From Calycina herbarum (lineage: Eukaryota > Ascomycota > Leotiomycetes > Helotiales > Pezizellaceae), in NCBI GenBank assembly GCA_001414485.1, contig LLEY01000200.1, positions 37,724-101,723 of the forward strand: 64,000 nucleotides of DNA, given 5' to 3'. How positions within the stretch are numbered: position 1 is the first letter of the stretch; each line of letters starts with the position of its first letter. Made by a program: the position numbers and the translations under genes. Below the pieces are notes generated by a model. The model made no database searches. It saw nothing but the letters and a program-made list of their open reading frames with translations, and was not told where the DNA came from. Of the stretch, positions 1 to 11,162 are shown piece after piece.

Positions 1-272
1 CTAAATAGGTAGTAAGCTATATAACTTAATTAGTTTCGTAAGTAAACTATACTAAATAAAAGTTTAAGTATATTAAAGCTTTTATAATAAACTTAGTAAG
101 TTTCTCTAAGGAACCGTTAAACGTTTTAGGTATTAGTAATTTCACTTCCTCTCTAAGAGTAGTAACTGATACTACTAGTATTATTAGCGCTAGAGGTAGT
201 ATAGAGGTCGAACTCGAGGATAGCGTAGTTTTCGACATTATATCAGTAGTACTTCTAAGTAGGTGCTTAAAG
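1..272 (-). mobile_element. Ty3/gypsy retrotransposon, gag start (minus copy)
   Basis: Directly inside the minus-strand LTR at 273-735, a minus-strand frame opens at 238 and reads to 47 with a gag-like start (MSKTTLSSSS..., then REEVKL and FNGSLEKL, typical of fungal gypsy gag). The ATG lies 35 bases after the LTR, as expected for a 5' leader. The sequence is TA-rich and the frame is broken after 63 residues, consistent with RIP. The rest of this element lies outside the window to the left. Confidence 0.75.
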
Positions 273-735
273 TATAACGAAACTCAAACGAACTAAACAA
301 AGGTAACTAAGTCTCAAAGGTTAGTATATAGATAAGAAGTATAGACGCGATAGATTGTTTACTTAGAAGTAAACTCGTTACTTATATCAAAGATGTTAAA
401 TAAGATAATAAAATTAATAACTAAAGTTAAGCACGAAGCTCCTATCTAATAGCAGACGTGCTAGTCTTATATAAAACCTTTATCCTAATTACATCGCTTA
501 CATCGCTCGTATCACTCGCGTCGCTCGCGATTAAGGCGATTAGAGCGATGTAGGCGATCACGTTACATAACCGCACGTGACTTCCAACATTACTACAACA
601 GTGAGATCCTGAAATCCCTAAATGCCCTTTATATTACTGATTCCCTCCTATGTTACCTTCTATTCCTAGATGTTATACCTTGTCCTATTAGAACGCTGTC
701 TAAACTACTTACCACGTATACCGTGATTCGTAACA
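273..735 (-). repeat. Gypsy LTR, RIP-mutated, 5' LTR of the minus-strand copy
   Basis: This 463-bp stretch is the reverse complement of the LTR at 5714-6176, which has the same length. The visible differences are mostly C-to-T or G-to-A, as RIP produces. Its ends are the mutated forms of TGTCACGAA and TTCGTTACA. Because gag starts just inside it on the minus strand, I read it as the 5' LTR of a separate element leaving the window to the left, not as the partner of the plus-strand copy. Confidence 0.85.
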
Positions 736-2057
736 CTTAAGTATAGAGAAAAGAACAAAGAGTTAGAGAAGTAGAAGCACTCTTATACTAATAAATATAG
801 TAAGGAGGTAAATACTACGTAGAAGAAAACCTTTCTAAAGAAAGAAGGACTTTCCTAGGAGAAGTAAAATCGTCGACATAAGTAGAACTTATATTATAAT
901 TATAGCTTTCTAGGTTATAGAGTAAATAAGTATAGTAAGAAGAAAGACTTTAAGAGAAAGAAATAAATTAATACTACTATTTAATAATAAGTAGTCTTAA
1001 CTAATTATATTAAACTTATAGATAAGAAGCTTAAAGTATAAGAATATAGAACTTAGATTAAAAATAATAAAGGAATTAGTAGTATATAAGATACTAATAA
1101 TAATAGATATCTACTTCTTAAAGAATATTATAATATATAATTAGTAATAGAATCTAAGTAACCTTTTTAAGTAGAATACGAATTACTACTATTAACTAGT
1201 TCTTTAGAGACATTAGATTTATTTTCTAGTTTAGAAAGAGAAATAAGAAATAAAGACTCTAAAGTTAGAGAAACTTAGGCTTTTCTTAAAACCTTTAAAT
1301 AAGGAAATTAATAGGTATATATTAATAACTAGAAACTAGACTTCTAGAGTCTTTATATAATATAGAGAGTTAATCTAACTATTTTAATAATATATATAGT
1401 TATAAGAAATAACCCTAAGATAATAACTTTAGTTAGCTTAATTACTAGGTAAGAAACTATTAAAGATAAAGAACTTATATATAACTAACTATAGATTAAG
1501 AGACTTACTTATCTTAAGATTAGAGACGTATAAAAGGTATACGATATTTCAGATAAGAACAGTATATAGACATAGTAAGTTCTAATAGGATTTAAGAGAC
1601 GAATTAAAAACCCTTTTCTTAGAATACTATCTAAAGATATTATATTAAAGGAGTTTAAGTAATATATTATAGTTATATTAATTAGAAATAATAGGCTAGT
1701 ATTTAGAAAATATAGCTTATAATAACTATTTAATATACTATTTTAAGAGTAAAAGGAGCTTAATATAACTAGATAGGCTAAAACAGAACTAGAAGAATTA
1801 TACTACTTATTAATAAGAGAACTATAGTTTATAGAAACAGTTTAAGAAATAATAGTATAATAGATATAATATAAACTAAGTCTAACCTTAGACTAGTTAT
1901 TACAGAAACAGTTCAAAGGAATGTTACTAGAACCTACTAGAATAGTAGAATATTATCAGATATACGAAGTAGTATTATTAGATGAAGAAAGAGTAGTATT
2001 CTTTTCTTAGTCCTAGATTCAAGCTATTAGAGAAAAGAATTTAAAGGACTATATATT

Positions 2058-2299
2058 TAAGGTATTACGATCCATATCTGAAGGCAAAGGTATAAGAGTA
2101 TATGTGTATATATTCGAGAATTTAAAGCTACAGTTCTAAGAACGAGGGAATGCGGAATATATACCCTACGAAAAAGAGGTATTCCTGCTAACTGTAAAGA
2201 GCCTTTAATCTCGTTATAAATCCGTCCAAGCGTTGCGGCTCTGACGGTCACGTGTAGGACCGAGAATCACGTGTTACGGACCAGCGCCGTAATATAAGG
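2058..2299. mobile_element. Solo LTR nested in the gypsy element, with 5-bp target duplication
   Basis: The insert itself is 2063-2294 (232 bp). It begins TATTACG and ends CGTAATA, the RIP-mutated forms of TGTTACG and CGTAACA. The five bases TAAGG stand directly before (2058-2062) and after (2295-2299) it, an exact target-site duplication. It has far fewer RIP changes than the element around it. No coding content was seen. It differs from the 463-bp LTR family, so it comes from another retrotransposon. Confidence 0.88.
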
Positions 2300-5200
2300 T
2301 TTACTATATAAAACTAGAGATAAGTATACTAGAGGCTACTTTAGATTATCTATATATAGAAGAGCTATAGTCTATAGAAGCTATTATAGAAACTAGTTAT
2401 AAATAGATCTAATATAATTATAAATAAACACTAAAACGATTTATAAGAGGAGTTCCTAGGATAATAGGAATCTTAGAATATAGATTAATATATAAGATAG
2501 TATATACTAACAAGGAAAGAGTAAGATTCTTTCTATAGTATAAGGACGAGGAAAAACGAAATTATAATTATAAAAATCGATCTTTTAAAGTCTAATATAT
2601 TAAAGTAAAGTTAAACGCTACTTTAAGAGAAAGACAGTTAGTAGTAACTATAGAAATAAGAGAGAAGAAGTTATAAGTTATAATAGACTCGGGAGTAATA
2701 AGTAACTTTATTTCCCTAATAGCTTAAGAGAAGCTAAACGTTCTAATTAAAAGAATAAGACTATATTAACTAGGAGTAGTTAATAGAATAGATGTTATAT
2801 TCTAGAATAGGATTATTAATTAGTAAACTATTCTAATGAAAATTAATATTAAAAGATACTACTTAGATATATAATTTAATATTATTAAAATAGAAAGTAA
2901 GGAAGTAATACTTAGTATACTATAGATTTAGGAATATAATCTAGAAATCGACTAAAAAGATAGAAAGATAACTTTTAGTCGATATAAATATAAGAGTTTA
3001 TATTTATAACTTTAAAGCTAGAACGAGGTTAGTACTACCTCTTCTAAAGCGCTAGGACACCTTGCCTAGGGTCCTCTATAGGTTAGTAGAAAAGCTAATA
3101 ACGAAATACCTATATAGTACAGAGAATTTAAGGCTTTATTCAAAAACCTAGAAGACTTATAAGCTTTACTAGAATATTACTTATAAGATTATAAGATTAA
3201 ATTAAAAGAGGGTTATTACCTCTTAAAGTAGAAGCTTCAGTTATATAACTAGAAAAGCCTATAAAGAATAGAGAGTTATATAAAGGAAGGTATTAAGAAG
3301 GGATATATTAGAAGATCTAAGTTACTAATTACCTTAAATATACTTATTATTAAGAAAAAAGATAACCTAGATAAGAGAGTATATATTAATTATTAAGAAG
3401 TAAATTATACTATAGTTAAGAACGCTTATCCGCTACTACCTAGCTAATACTTATAAGATAAGTTAAGTAAGGTAGTACGATTTACGAAATTAGATTAATA
3501 AAACGCTTATTAACTTATATAAATAAAAACCGGAGACGAATAGAAGATAGTATTTACCTTACTATCGAGCTTTTATAAATATATAGTTATACTATTTAGA
3601 CTTTATAATATACTAGCTATATATTAAAGATAAAATAATAATATTTTAAGAGATCTTCTAAGAGTAATAGTAATCTATTACTTAGATAATATCCTAATCT
3701 TCTTAGAAGAAGAAGAAGAATATAAGAGATATATTAAAGAAGTTTTATAATAACTTATAAAAGTAAACTCTTAGTTAAAACTCTTAAAATACAAGTTTAG
3801 AGTAACTTAGACACTTTTCCTAGAATAGGTATTTAACTTAGAAAAAATAGAAATAGATCTAGCAAAGATCTAAGATATCTTAAACTAGAAATTACTAGAA
3901 AATATAAAAGATATATAGTCCTTCCTTAGTTTTATAAACTTTTACTATCCGTTTATATAAGACTATATAAAGATTACTAAACTAATAACAATATTAGTTA
4001 AAAAAGCTATTAAATTTATTTAAAATAAATAGACTAAGAACGCTTTTTAAAAAATTAAAGCAAGGTTTATAGAAAAACCTATTCTATATAACTTCGATAT
4101 AGAAAAACTAAGTATAATTAAAATAAATACCTTAGATATATTAGTAGATATAATTCAACTATAACTAAATAAAAAGAGAAAACTTATATCTATTATATAT
4201 TATTCTAAAATATTTAACCTAGTATAATAAAACTATAGTATATTTAATAAAGAGTTACTTATTATAGTATTAGCTTTAGAATACTAGAGAATTTATTTAT
4301 AGCTAGTAAAATACCTAGTTATAGTTCTATCTAACTATAAGAATCTTAGGATATTTATAATAACTAAGAAACTTATAACTAAATAATTAGCTAGATAGTT
4401 AGAGATATTAGAAGGATTTAATATTATTATTTAATATATAAAGAGAACGTTAAATACTTAAGCTAATACTCTTAGTTAAAAACCTAGATATAAGAGAAAT
4501 AAAGAGTATAAGAAGATTATAATCTTAAAAACTCTTAAGAATAGAGACTTAGTACCTACTATATATAAAATTATAATAATAAATAATATTTAGATAAATA
4601 AAATTTAAAATATATATAAAGGTTATAACTAGTATATAAAAGGGAAATTATAGGTCCCTAGCTTATATATAAAGGAATTTATATAAGAATACTATACTAT
4701 ACCTACTTACAGCTACTAAGGAATTCGTAGAACTCTTTAGAGGATAAGATAATACTACTATATTAATCGGTTATCTACGATAGTTAAGGAAGTAATAGTA
4801 GAATATAATACCTATACTAAGAATAAGACTTCCTACTATACTCCTTATAGATAGATAAATACTACTCTAATACTATAAATACCTTAGAAATTAATATCTA
4901 TAGATTTTATTATTAAATTACTAAAATCTAAAGATCTAATAATAGGAGTTAAGTATAACTTAATCCTAGTTATTATAGAATAACTTATAAAATATATAAT
5001 TTTAGTAGTATATATAAAGTTAAGTATAGCTAAGGAATTAGTATTTACATTCCTTAAGAAAGTAGTCTTAAGATATAGACTACCTAAAGAAATACTCTTA
5101 GATAGAGATAAACTCTTTACCTTAAAATTTTAGATTACTCTTATAGAACGATTAGATATAAAGAGAAAGCTCTCTATAGCTTTTTACTCTTAAACAAATA

Positions 5201-5476
5201 GAGGAAACGAACGTATAAACTAAGTAGTAGAAACATACCTTCGTTATTATATAAACTACTAGTAAAACAACTAGGTAGAACTGCTACCCTTAGTATAGTT
5301 TGCCTATAACAGTTTAGTAACGGAAACAACACTTATTACGCTATTCTATACTAACTTTAGATATAAATTATTAGCGTATCGAGAACCACTGTCTACAACC
5401 ATCGATAACCAGCTTGCTCGTGTTCAGGTATCAAAAATCAAGGGGTTGCACAAGGAACTTGTAGAAGATTTGCAGT

Positions 5477-5623
5477 TCATTGTAGAAAGAAACGCGCACT
5501 ACTGGTTTTCGCATTTGCACAGCGAGTGCAAGGGATCATTTCGCGTCCTGAACGTTCGATTCGAAGAGCGTTGAGGGTTCTATATTGTTTAAGCTTGTCC
5601 TTCGGGAGAGGTGTTGACGGCAT
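5477..5623 (-). other. Short antisense frame with a CxxC motif near the 3' end of the gypsy element
   Basis: The plus-strand integrase reading stops resembling pol near 5507. From there a minus-strand frame of 48 residues starts at 5623, with a Lys/Arg-rich segment followed by IPCTRCANAK, the start of a CxxC pair common in fungal Cys-rich proteins. Its last residues overlap antisense pol. It could be a captured host fragment or an antisense extra frame of the retrotransposon. I do not claim expression. Confidence 0.35.
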
Positions 5624-5700
5624 AATAGGAACCAGGGAGGTCGCTGGCCTCTTGACGATATTTTCTTAGGTTGTACTTAAGCGTGGGGACACGCTAGTCT

Positions 5701-5713
5701 AAGAAGGGGATAG
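5701..5713 (+). other. Polypurine tract of the plus-strand gypsy copy
   Basis: AAGAAGGGGATAG lies directly before the LTR start TGTCACG. This is the expected plus-strand priming site and identifies the LTR at 5714-6176 as a 3' LTR. Confidence 0.65.
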
Positions 5714-6176
5714 TGTCACGAACCACGGTATGCGTGGTAAGTAGTCCAGACGGCGTTCTGACAGGACAAGGCATAACATCCAGGAATGGAAGGTAACACA
5801 GGAGGAAATCAGTAATGCGAAGGGCATTTGGGGATTTCAGGATCTCACTGTTGTGGTAATGTTGGAAGTCACGTGCGGTCATGTGACGTGATCGCCTACA
5901 TCGCTCTGATCGCCTTGATCGCGAGCGACGCGAGCGACGCGAGCGATGTGAGCGATGTAATTGGGATGAAGGTTCTATATAAGACTGGCACGTCTGCTAT
6001 TAGATAGGAGCTTCGTGCTCAACTTTAGTTATCAATCTTATCATCTTGTTTGACATCTTTGATACAAGTAACGAGTTCACTTCCAAGTGAACAACCCGGC
6101 GCATCTGTACTTCTTACCTGCATACCAACCTTCGAGACTTAGTCATCTTTGTTTAGTTCGTTTGAGTTTCGTTACA
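5714..6176 (+). repeat. Gypsy 3' LTR, nearly free of RIP
   Basis: The LTR is 463 bp and runs from TGTCACGAA to TTCGTTACA. It is preceded by a purine tract and matches the inverted copy at 273-735. It contains a repeated GCGAGCGA block near 5920-5950. The flanking bases (GATAG before, CCCTC after) are not a target duplication, as expected when the other boundary of the element is lost. Confidence 0.88.
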
Positions 6177-6395
6177 CCCTCCTTATGCCCCTTCCCAGAG
6201 GCGTAGGCGAGGACGGAGGCCCTCCTAAGAGAGACTCCATAGAAGGAATTTAGCTTATTGAGCGGAAGCAAGAGAGATTGAGCTTTTTAGAACAAAAATT
6301 TCAATCTGCGAAAAAAGGTGTTGTTGTTTGACCTGACCGCTATATAAACGCCCCTACAGCACTTCTTATATATACTCCATGAACCACCACCGTCC

Positions 6396-7817
6396 CTATC
6401 CACATGAGCTTGGTGTAACCGAGGTCGCCAAGATTCGAGGGATGCCATTGGTGAGTCTCTCGATCTCAGGAACCTTGTTTTTGGACAGTTTCCAGAACTC
6501 CCATGCCTCGTTCAATGGTTTCATATGCCAGGCTTGCTTGTTCTGATTGAAATATTGTGTCTCAGCCAAGTACTCAAGAAATTGGTGAGCCTCTGCCCAT
6601 GCCTTGTTCCATGCTGTGTGGTTGTACAAGTACTCATAGCCAGGGGCGAATTGCAGCCAAATGTGATGCTCCCAGGTGCGGAGGGAGGTTCCCACAGTAC
6701 GTTTGATAGATGCAATTCTTGTGACAAGAACCCCCTTCCATTGGAATCGTTCCAATGCGTCTTTGGGGGATAGAGCACGAAGGTCGCTAGTCCCGTCGTA
6801 GTTCCATTTGAAGTTGACAGCGAGGAGATTTTGACTTAGTCTGGGAACACCTTGTGCATTGAAGCCTTGAGGAACGCAGCAAAGACCGTCTTCTTGTATT
6901 GCAGCTTTTATCTCCAGTTTCTTGATTGCCGCTTGCTGGAGCTGGACAGTGGTTAAGTTTGTCGCTGGAGACTCTCGGACTCCAACCATGGGGAAAATGG
7001 TGGCCACTTCTTCCCAATTTGAGTGTGCGAGAGTGTTCGACTTTTTCGGTTCACCAGCATGGCTCGATTTGGTAGTATCGTAACTTGGGCGGGCAGCTGC
7101 AATTGTTGGATGTTTGAAGGCTGTGGACGATTTCGAAGTAGTGGGTGGAGTTGTTGACATGATCCCATCTGCCTTGAATCGCTTGCTCTTGGGGCTTCCT
7201 CTTGCAAGGAAACCTTCGAGTCGACCATCGGGTTGTGGATGCGAAGTCCTGTCCTCTACCTGTTCAGTCTTCCTCTTTCTGTCGGGGATAAATCTTCTTC
7301 TGAGAACCTCAGTTCGGACATTCTTCACAGACTTCGTCGCTTCGGTGTTGCGGGATGATTTACTTGATGAATACGTCGTCGAGGCTTGAACTGGAGTACG
7401 TTGAGTTGTAGACACTGCCGTCCGGGTGCCCTGAGGAGCGAAATTTCTCGCAGGAGCGTTGTACTTGACCGATGTCGCCGCTGGCGTGCCTGCGGAATTC
7501 TGCATAGGTGTTGCCCCGAATCTGGCCATTCTCGTCCGGGTACGGTCGTATTTATTGTATTCCTGGCTGAGGGCAGCGTTCTCGTATGGAAAGTGGGATC
7601 CAAACAAGTCCCTCCATAGAAAAGCGTCGGTAATATAGCGAACGACGTCTTCGGGGACGTCGTGGGAGGCAGCTACACGTGCGTTATGCTCCATTTCGCG
7701 GGTCTTATGATTGAATGCGCCCGCGGTTCGAAGCACCTTGCAACGGGGATTTGACGCACCCTCGCGCAAGAACTTTCCAAGCATCTCATTGAGATGACTC
7801 TGGTACGTGTTTGCCAT
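6396..7817 (-). CDS. Hypothetical protein, basic and Ser/Thr-rich
   Basis: A single open frame of 473 codons from the preferred start MANTYQ at 7817. An in-frame ATG 18 codons upstream at 7871 would add a His/Arg-rich leader that looks less natural. Residues 1-110 are a compact, probably helical region (HLNEMLGKFL, VVRYITDAFLW). Residues about 110-270 are low-complexity, rich in Ser, Thr, Lys and Arg, with nuclear-signal-like clusters (RRRFIPDRKRK, SPKSKRFK). The last 200 residues look folded and rich in Trp, with HHIWLQF and a GYEYLYNHTAWNKAWAEAHQF segment. I recognise no family. Nuclear location is an inference from the basic clusters. It sits about 220 bp from the retrotransposon LTR, in the opposite orientation. 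Confidence 0.7.
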   Translation of the reverse strand: MANTYQSHLNEMLGKFLREGASNPRCKVLRTAGAFNHKTREMEHNARVAASHDVPEDVVRYITDAFLWRDLFGSHFPYENAALSQEYNKYDRTRTRMARFGATPMQNSAGTPAATSVKYNAPARNFAPQGTRTAVSTTQRTPVQASTTYSSSKSSRNTEATKSVKNVRTEVLRRRFIPDRKRKTEQVEDRTSHPQPDGRLEGFLARGSPKSKRFKADGIMSTTPPTTSKSSTAFKHPTIAAARPSYDTTKSSHAGEPKKSNTLAHSNWEEVATIFPMVGVRESPATNLTTVQLQQAAIKKLEIKAAIQEDGLCCVPQGFNAQGVPRLSQNLLAVNFKWNYDGTSDLRALSPKDALERFQWKGVLVTRIASIKRTVGTSLRTWEHHIWLQFAPGYEYLYNHTAWNKAWAEAHQFLEYLAETQYFNQNKQAWHMKPLNEAWEFWKLSKNKVPEIERLTNGIPRILATSVTPSSCG

Positions 7818-7871
7818 GATGGCAGTTGTTTCGTGTCGACGTCGGTGTGTCAATTGAAGTATTGATTGCAT

Positions 7872-8630
7872 ATAGGATGTGTGGGAGGGAAGTGAGAAGA
7901 GGATTCAAAGTTGAAGTTGCCGATGGCGCTGATTGGTATAGTCCATGGTACCCACAGGTGGAATTGGACGTAGAAGTGAGAGTGACGGAGGCTCTCTCCG
8001 TAGAAACAGGTGGAGAGGGTAGGTAGGCAGGTACAGGGGAGACTTACGTTCGCTCTTGCCATTTCGAGTGGATCGGTAAACTCGCGATGTAAAAGCGGCA
8101 CCCGATATCAAACATGCAACTCGAAATCTGAAATCTCCCAACTCCCTCATCTTGGAGTGCACAAATTGAGAGTGGGTATAAAAGAATGAAGTCGAGAGAT
8201 AAATTAGCATAATTAGCGTAACCCATTAGCAAGAATCAATAGAGATACGCAACCCTTGGGTGGGAATAGAACTGCATTTTCCTACCTAGAGCGGCTTCCT
8301 CCCCTTCAGACACTCAAATTAAAGGTAGTGCGCGTGGGAGTTGTTGTAATGCTGCACTTCAGAGGGCAAGAGTAAAAGTCTTCAATTCCTTGCCCTGCTC
8401 TACAAGAGCACAAGGCATATATATACAACTTTGCAGTAACAATTGCCGCATCTATTTACCGAAAAACTTTTCCTCGGCATGCCCGACGGGCATACCGATA
8501 TCTCCTTAAGTGGCTTGATATAACAGATATCACCGTACCTATCAACAGGAGTTATTCCCAAATGCTCACCCTTAACACCACATCTCAAAGTTTCACACAA
8601 AACTTTTGAGGAAGATTCGACGACTCCAAA
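7872..8630. other. Intergenic region between divergent genes
   Basis: No convincing gene. It contains short minus-strand frames and one good splice donor (GTAAGT at 8041-8046 on the minus strand), which might belong to a 5' untranslated intron of the gene at 6396-7817. The right half should hold the promoter of the decayed gene at 8631. Confidence 0.4.
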
Positions 8631-9435
8631 ATGTCGAACCCACCACCGGGACCAGGTCGATATGATCGTCAACCATACACGGCATCAACTCGGCCAGGAG
8701 AAACGCTCTACCACCCGGCAGAGCACGGCAAGGAGTAAGAATTCGTTAAATTGGAGCAAGATCTCCCGCGAGAACCTCGATTGGACGGACAGCCAGCATA
8801 TTCTCCTCAGAACATGACTCTCTCTCCCGCCCTTTACGAACAGAATCGAAGAAATGCGGGTAGAATGGATCCACACAACAAATACGCTGTGAATCAGAAC
8901 CGCATGGGAAGCATGGCTCCGACGACCAGCTACCCGCCCATGCTATCGGAAGGAGTCTATCCTCAGCAGCGAACCTTCAACTTGGAGATGGGAGAGTACT
9001 AACCAAATGTTCCAGGCTATCATCCAAACGCCATCTATCCAGCAAACTCTGGGCAGAGTGCCGCAATGCTGCAGCCAAACCCACCTCAGTACCAGCCGGC
9101 AAACCGATCTCAAGTGAATCAGGCCATGCGTTACCCCCGATGGACTTTCACCACCGGAGCCGCAAGAACATTCCGGCCAAAATATGCATGGAAACCAGAT
9201 GGCACAAGGCCCACCTCCTCAACAATACCATGGTAGCTACCAGAGCCGCGGACTTCCATCTAATCGTGGTAACCGGTCCCATGGCAGCCAACGATCTCAA
9301 GCCCAGCGATCGCATAGAGAACGAGGTAGTGGGCAGCAAAGCCGGGCAATAGCCAATACAATCAAGAATTGCGGCCGCACGGGCAAAGACTATGTGCCAC
9401 GGAACAAGTTTGTTTGTGACTGGTGTTATGGAAAA
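8631..9435 (+). pseudogene. Decayed Pro/Gln/Asn-rich hypothetical gene
   Basis: From ATG 8631 one frame codes MSNPPPGPGRYDRQ... and continues in the same frame across two TAA codons (8733-8735 and 8999-9001) that look like CAA changed by C-to-T. Protein-like sequence then shifts frame near 9140-9180 and continues as a Gln/Arg/Gly/Ser-rich stretch (SYQSRGLPSNRG, RSHGSQRSQ) ending in NCGRTGKDYVP near 9410. It is then cut off by a very AT-rich segment. Two stops plus a frameshift and loss of the 3' end make it a pseudogene. No family recognised; the composition suggests a disordered protein. Confidence 0.6.
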
Positions 9436-10124
9436 CTATTTTATTATCTTACTTTTATATTTTTTAAAAAATTAATATACTTAAATAATTAAATAACTTA
9501 TTTTCTCTTTATTTCTTTATTTCTTTAAAAAAACCTTAAGTTTTTTATAAGAACTCTTTTTAACTTTTCTATTTACTATATTAATATTTACACTATTATC
9601 TCTTTTTATTACACTATTTTTCTGCTGGGGTTGTTGCTTTCCGAAATCTGGAGATAAATGACTACAGAGTCCCCTTTTACTACTTACTTATCTTCACTCA
9701 CTTCTAGAAGTGAATCCTACGTTTAGTACGTTGGCTTTATGCTATGCTCCGTTCTGACTCATGCGCTCCTTCTGTTGGCCCTATATGGTCACACAACAGC
9801 TTGTTTTCCTCTCCTTCCCCTCAAAAGACTTCTTGTTTACCTATGCGTATCCTCCTGATGTGCATGCCAGACACTCCCTAATATATATATAGCTAAATGC
9901 TTTTGACGAATTCCATTCATTATTGTCATTTATGAACCACAACTACATGCAGTGAGCTTGAGGCTGTTGGTTTCAGAGCAAATTGAGCTTGAGAAGGGTG
10001 AGGCTTTTCACGGAATATCGTTAACCACAAAAGGGGAAAGAGAAGATTGAAGTAACTTCGATTTTTGTCAAATACTGTATAATAGTATCTGTCTAGCATT
10101 CCCGAAATTGAGCAAAATTGCCAC
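9436..10124. other. AT-rich insert-like stretch and intergenic DNA
   Basis: Positions 9440-9605 are almost pure A/T and break the decayed gene abruptly, suggesting a RIP-altered insertion, but I could not find clear target duplications or terminal repeats. The remainder to 10124 is the 3' side of the SprT-like gene, with no gene seen. Confidence 0.4.
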
Positions 10125-11162
10125 TTAAAAAAATGTAACACAGATGTCTTTTCCAGGAAGTGAATACTCCTGGGCGAAATCAGGGTTTGTTGCGCGCTCA
10201 AGTGTACCAAATACGGCCAAATTGTTGTAAAGATCATGAAGCCCATCATGGAGGTAGTCAGGTGCACTGGGAATTTTGCCCCAATCTCCAGTTAGCTTTC
10301 GAAAGATATCTTTACTGAGGCCCCAGCTCAATGCCTCATTGATATCTCCTGGCCTCCAACTCTCCTGGCACATGCTGTCAATTACCACTGCAGGAATTAA
10401 GCCCTCTACTTTGAACTTTCTAGGTGCGCGCTCCTCAACCGCGGTTTTAAGAGCATCATTAAGATGAACCAAGGAGCTAGCAAAAGGCCTTCCGTGACCT
10501 TGCTCGCCAACACCACCACGTTCCGCAGAGAGTTTATCATCGTAGGAGTAGGAATAAATAAATGCGTGGAGCATCCTGTAAGAAGAAAATCAACATCATT
10601 TGACTGCGGGGAATTTATTAGGGGCCGTGGGTGGTAGAGCTCTCCGTAGCAAAAGTTTATCTTGTTCACCAACAACTTACTCATGAAGGAGGAGGTTGAT
10701 CATCCACGCAGACCAATCTCCATTCCAAATTTCATTTTCGTTCTCATCAAATACCTTTGCAGTATTGACGTAGATTATGTTAGGTGGAATAAAAGCCCCA
10801 TTTTCAGGAAGGTGAGGGTGTTTATCAAACATGAGCTGAACGCTAATCTGACCGAGTCCCTCGAAGAAGAAAACCCGATCAAAGAACTTGAACCAGTTCC
10901 TGATAAGTGTTTCTCTATCTTTTGGATTTGGGTTTGGCGTGATGTGAGCGTGGAAGATTTCAGAAATATCGGAAGAGGTATCGAGCTTTTCACTAATCGA
11001 AGCCTTTGCGTGTTTTTTGAACACATTAGGGAAATCCAATTGTTCGTAAGCATAAAGGGTAAGCTTTCCACTATTTTGAAAATCTGTATCTGGAGACTTG
11101 GAAAGGTCTCCAAATACAGGATTGTTTGTAGCGCGGGGCTGCTTATCGAATTTTACAAGCAT
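10125..11162 (-). CDS. SprT-like zinc metalloprotease, copy A
   Basis: Two exons, 11162..10681 and 10575..10125 on the minus strand, with an intron of 105 nt (GTAAGT...TTACAG); the protein is 310 residues. The join is decided by phase and creates the zinc motif HEMLH at residues 160-164 (LLLHEMLHAF). A third ligand candidate is His188 in GHGRPF. This HExxH plus GHGxxF pattern, with a preceding WSAW segment, matches the SprT-like family that includes Spartan/SPRTN and yeast Wss1-type DNA-protein crosslink proteases. There is no C-terminal zinc ribbon, UBZ or SHP motif. The role as a protease is inferred from motifs; substrate and location are unknown. It shares promoter sequence with copy B and heads a three-copy tandem array. 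C-terminal 60 residues are not conserved between copies. Confidence 0.75.
10576..10680 (-). other. Intron splitting the HExxH codons of copy A
   Basis: Donor GTAAGT at 10680, acceptor TTACAG at 10576, phase 2, between the second and third base of the catalytic Glu161 codon. Unspliced RNA reads into TAA at once, so retention would truncate the protein before its second zinc ligand. Confidence 0.8.

Larger units (their letters stand above)
736..5713 (+). mobile_element. Ty3/gypsy retrotransposon gag-pol, plus copy, 5'-truncated and RIP-degraded
   Basis: If TAG and TAA are read as mutated CAG and CAA, one reading runs through the region. In order it shows a gag zinc knuckle of C-x2-C-x4-H-x4-C type (near 890-930, Cys and His changed to Tyr by RIP), a retropepsin with a DSG core (near 2690), reverse transcriptase with VYINY, a YLDN box in place of YLDD near 3690, RNase H with NKELL, and an integrase with an IDFI core (near 4900-5200). 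This order (PR-RT-RH-IN) is Ty3/gypsy. The element starts inside gag, so its 5' LTR and gag N-terminus are missing. It ends in a purine tract before the 3' LTR. It is interrupted by a solo LTR (2063-2294). It cannot make protein. Confidence 0.9.

Noticed and set aside
5920..5950. GCGAGCGA repeats as a CRISPR-like or regulatory array
   Set aside because: They are a short internal repeat of the LTR and appear in both LTR copies.
273..6176. A single complete LTR retrotransposon bounded by the two LTRs
   Set aside because: The LTRs are inverted relative to each other and the gag start belongs to the minus strand, so they cannot be the direct repeats of one element.
9436..9605. AT-rich block as a defined transposon
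   Set aside because: I found no target duplication and only a weak similarity between its ends.
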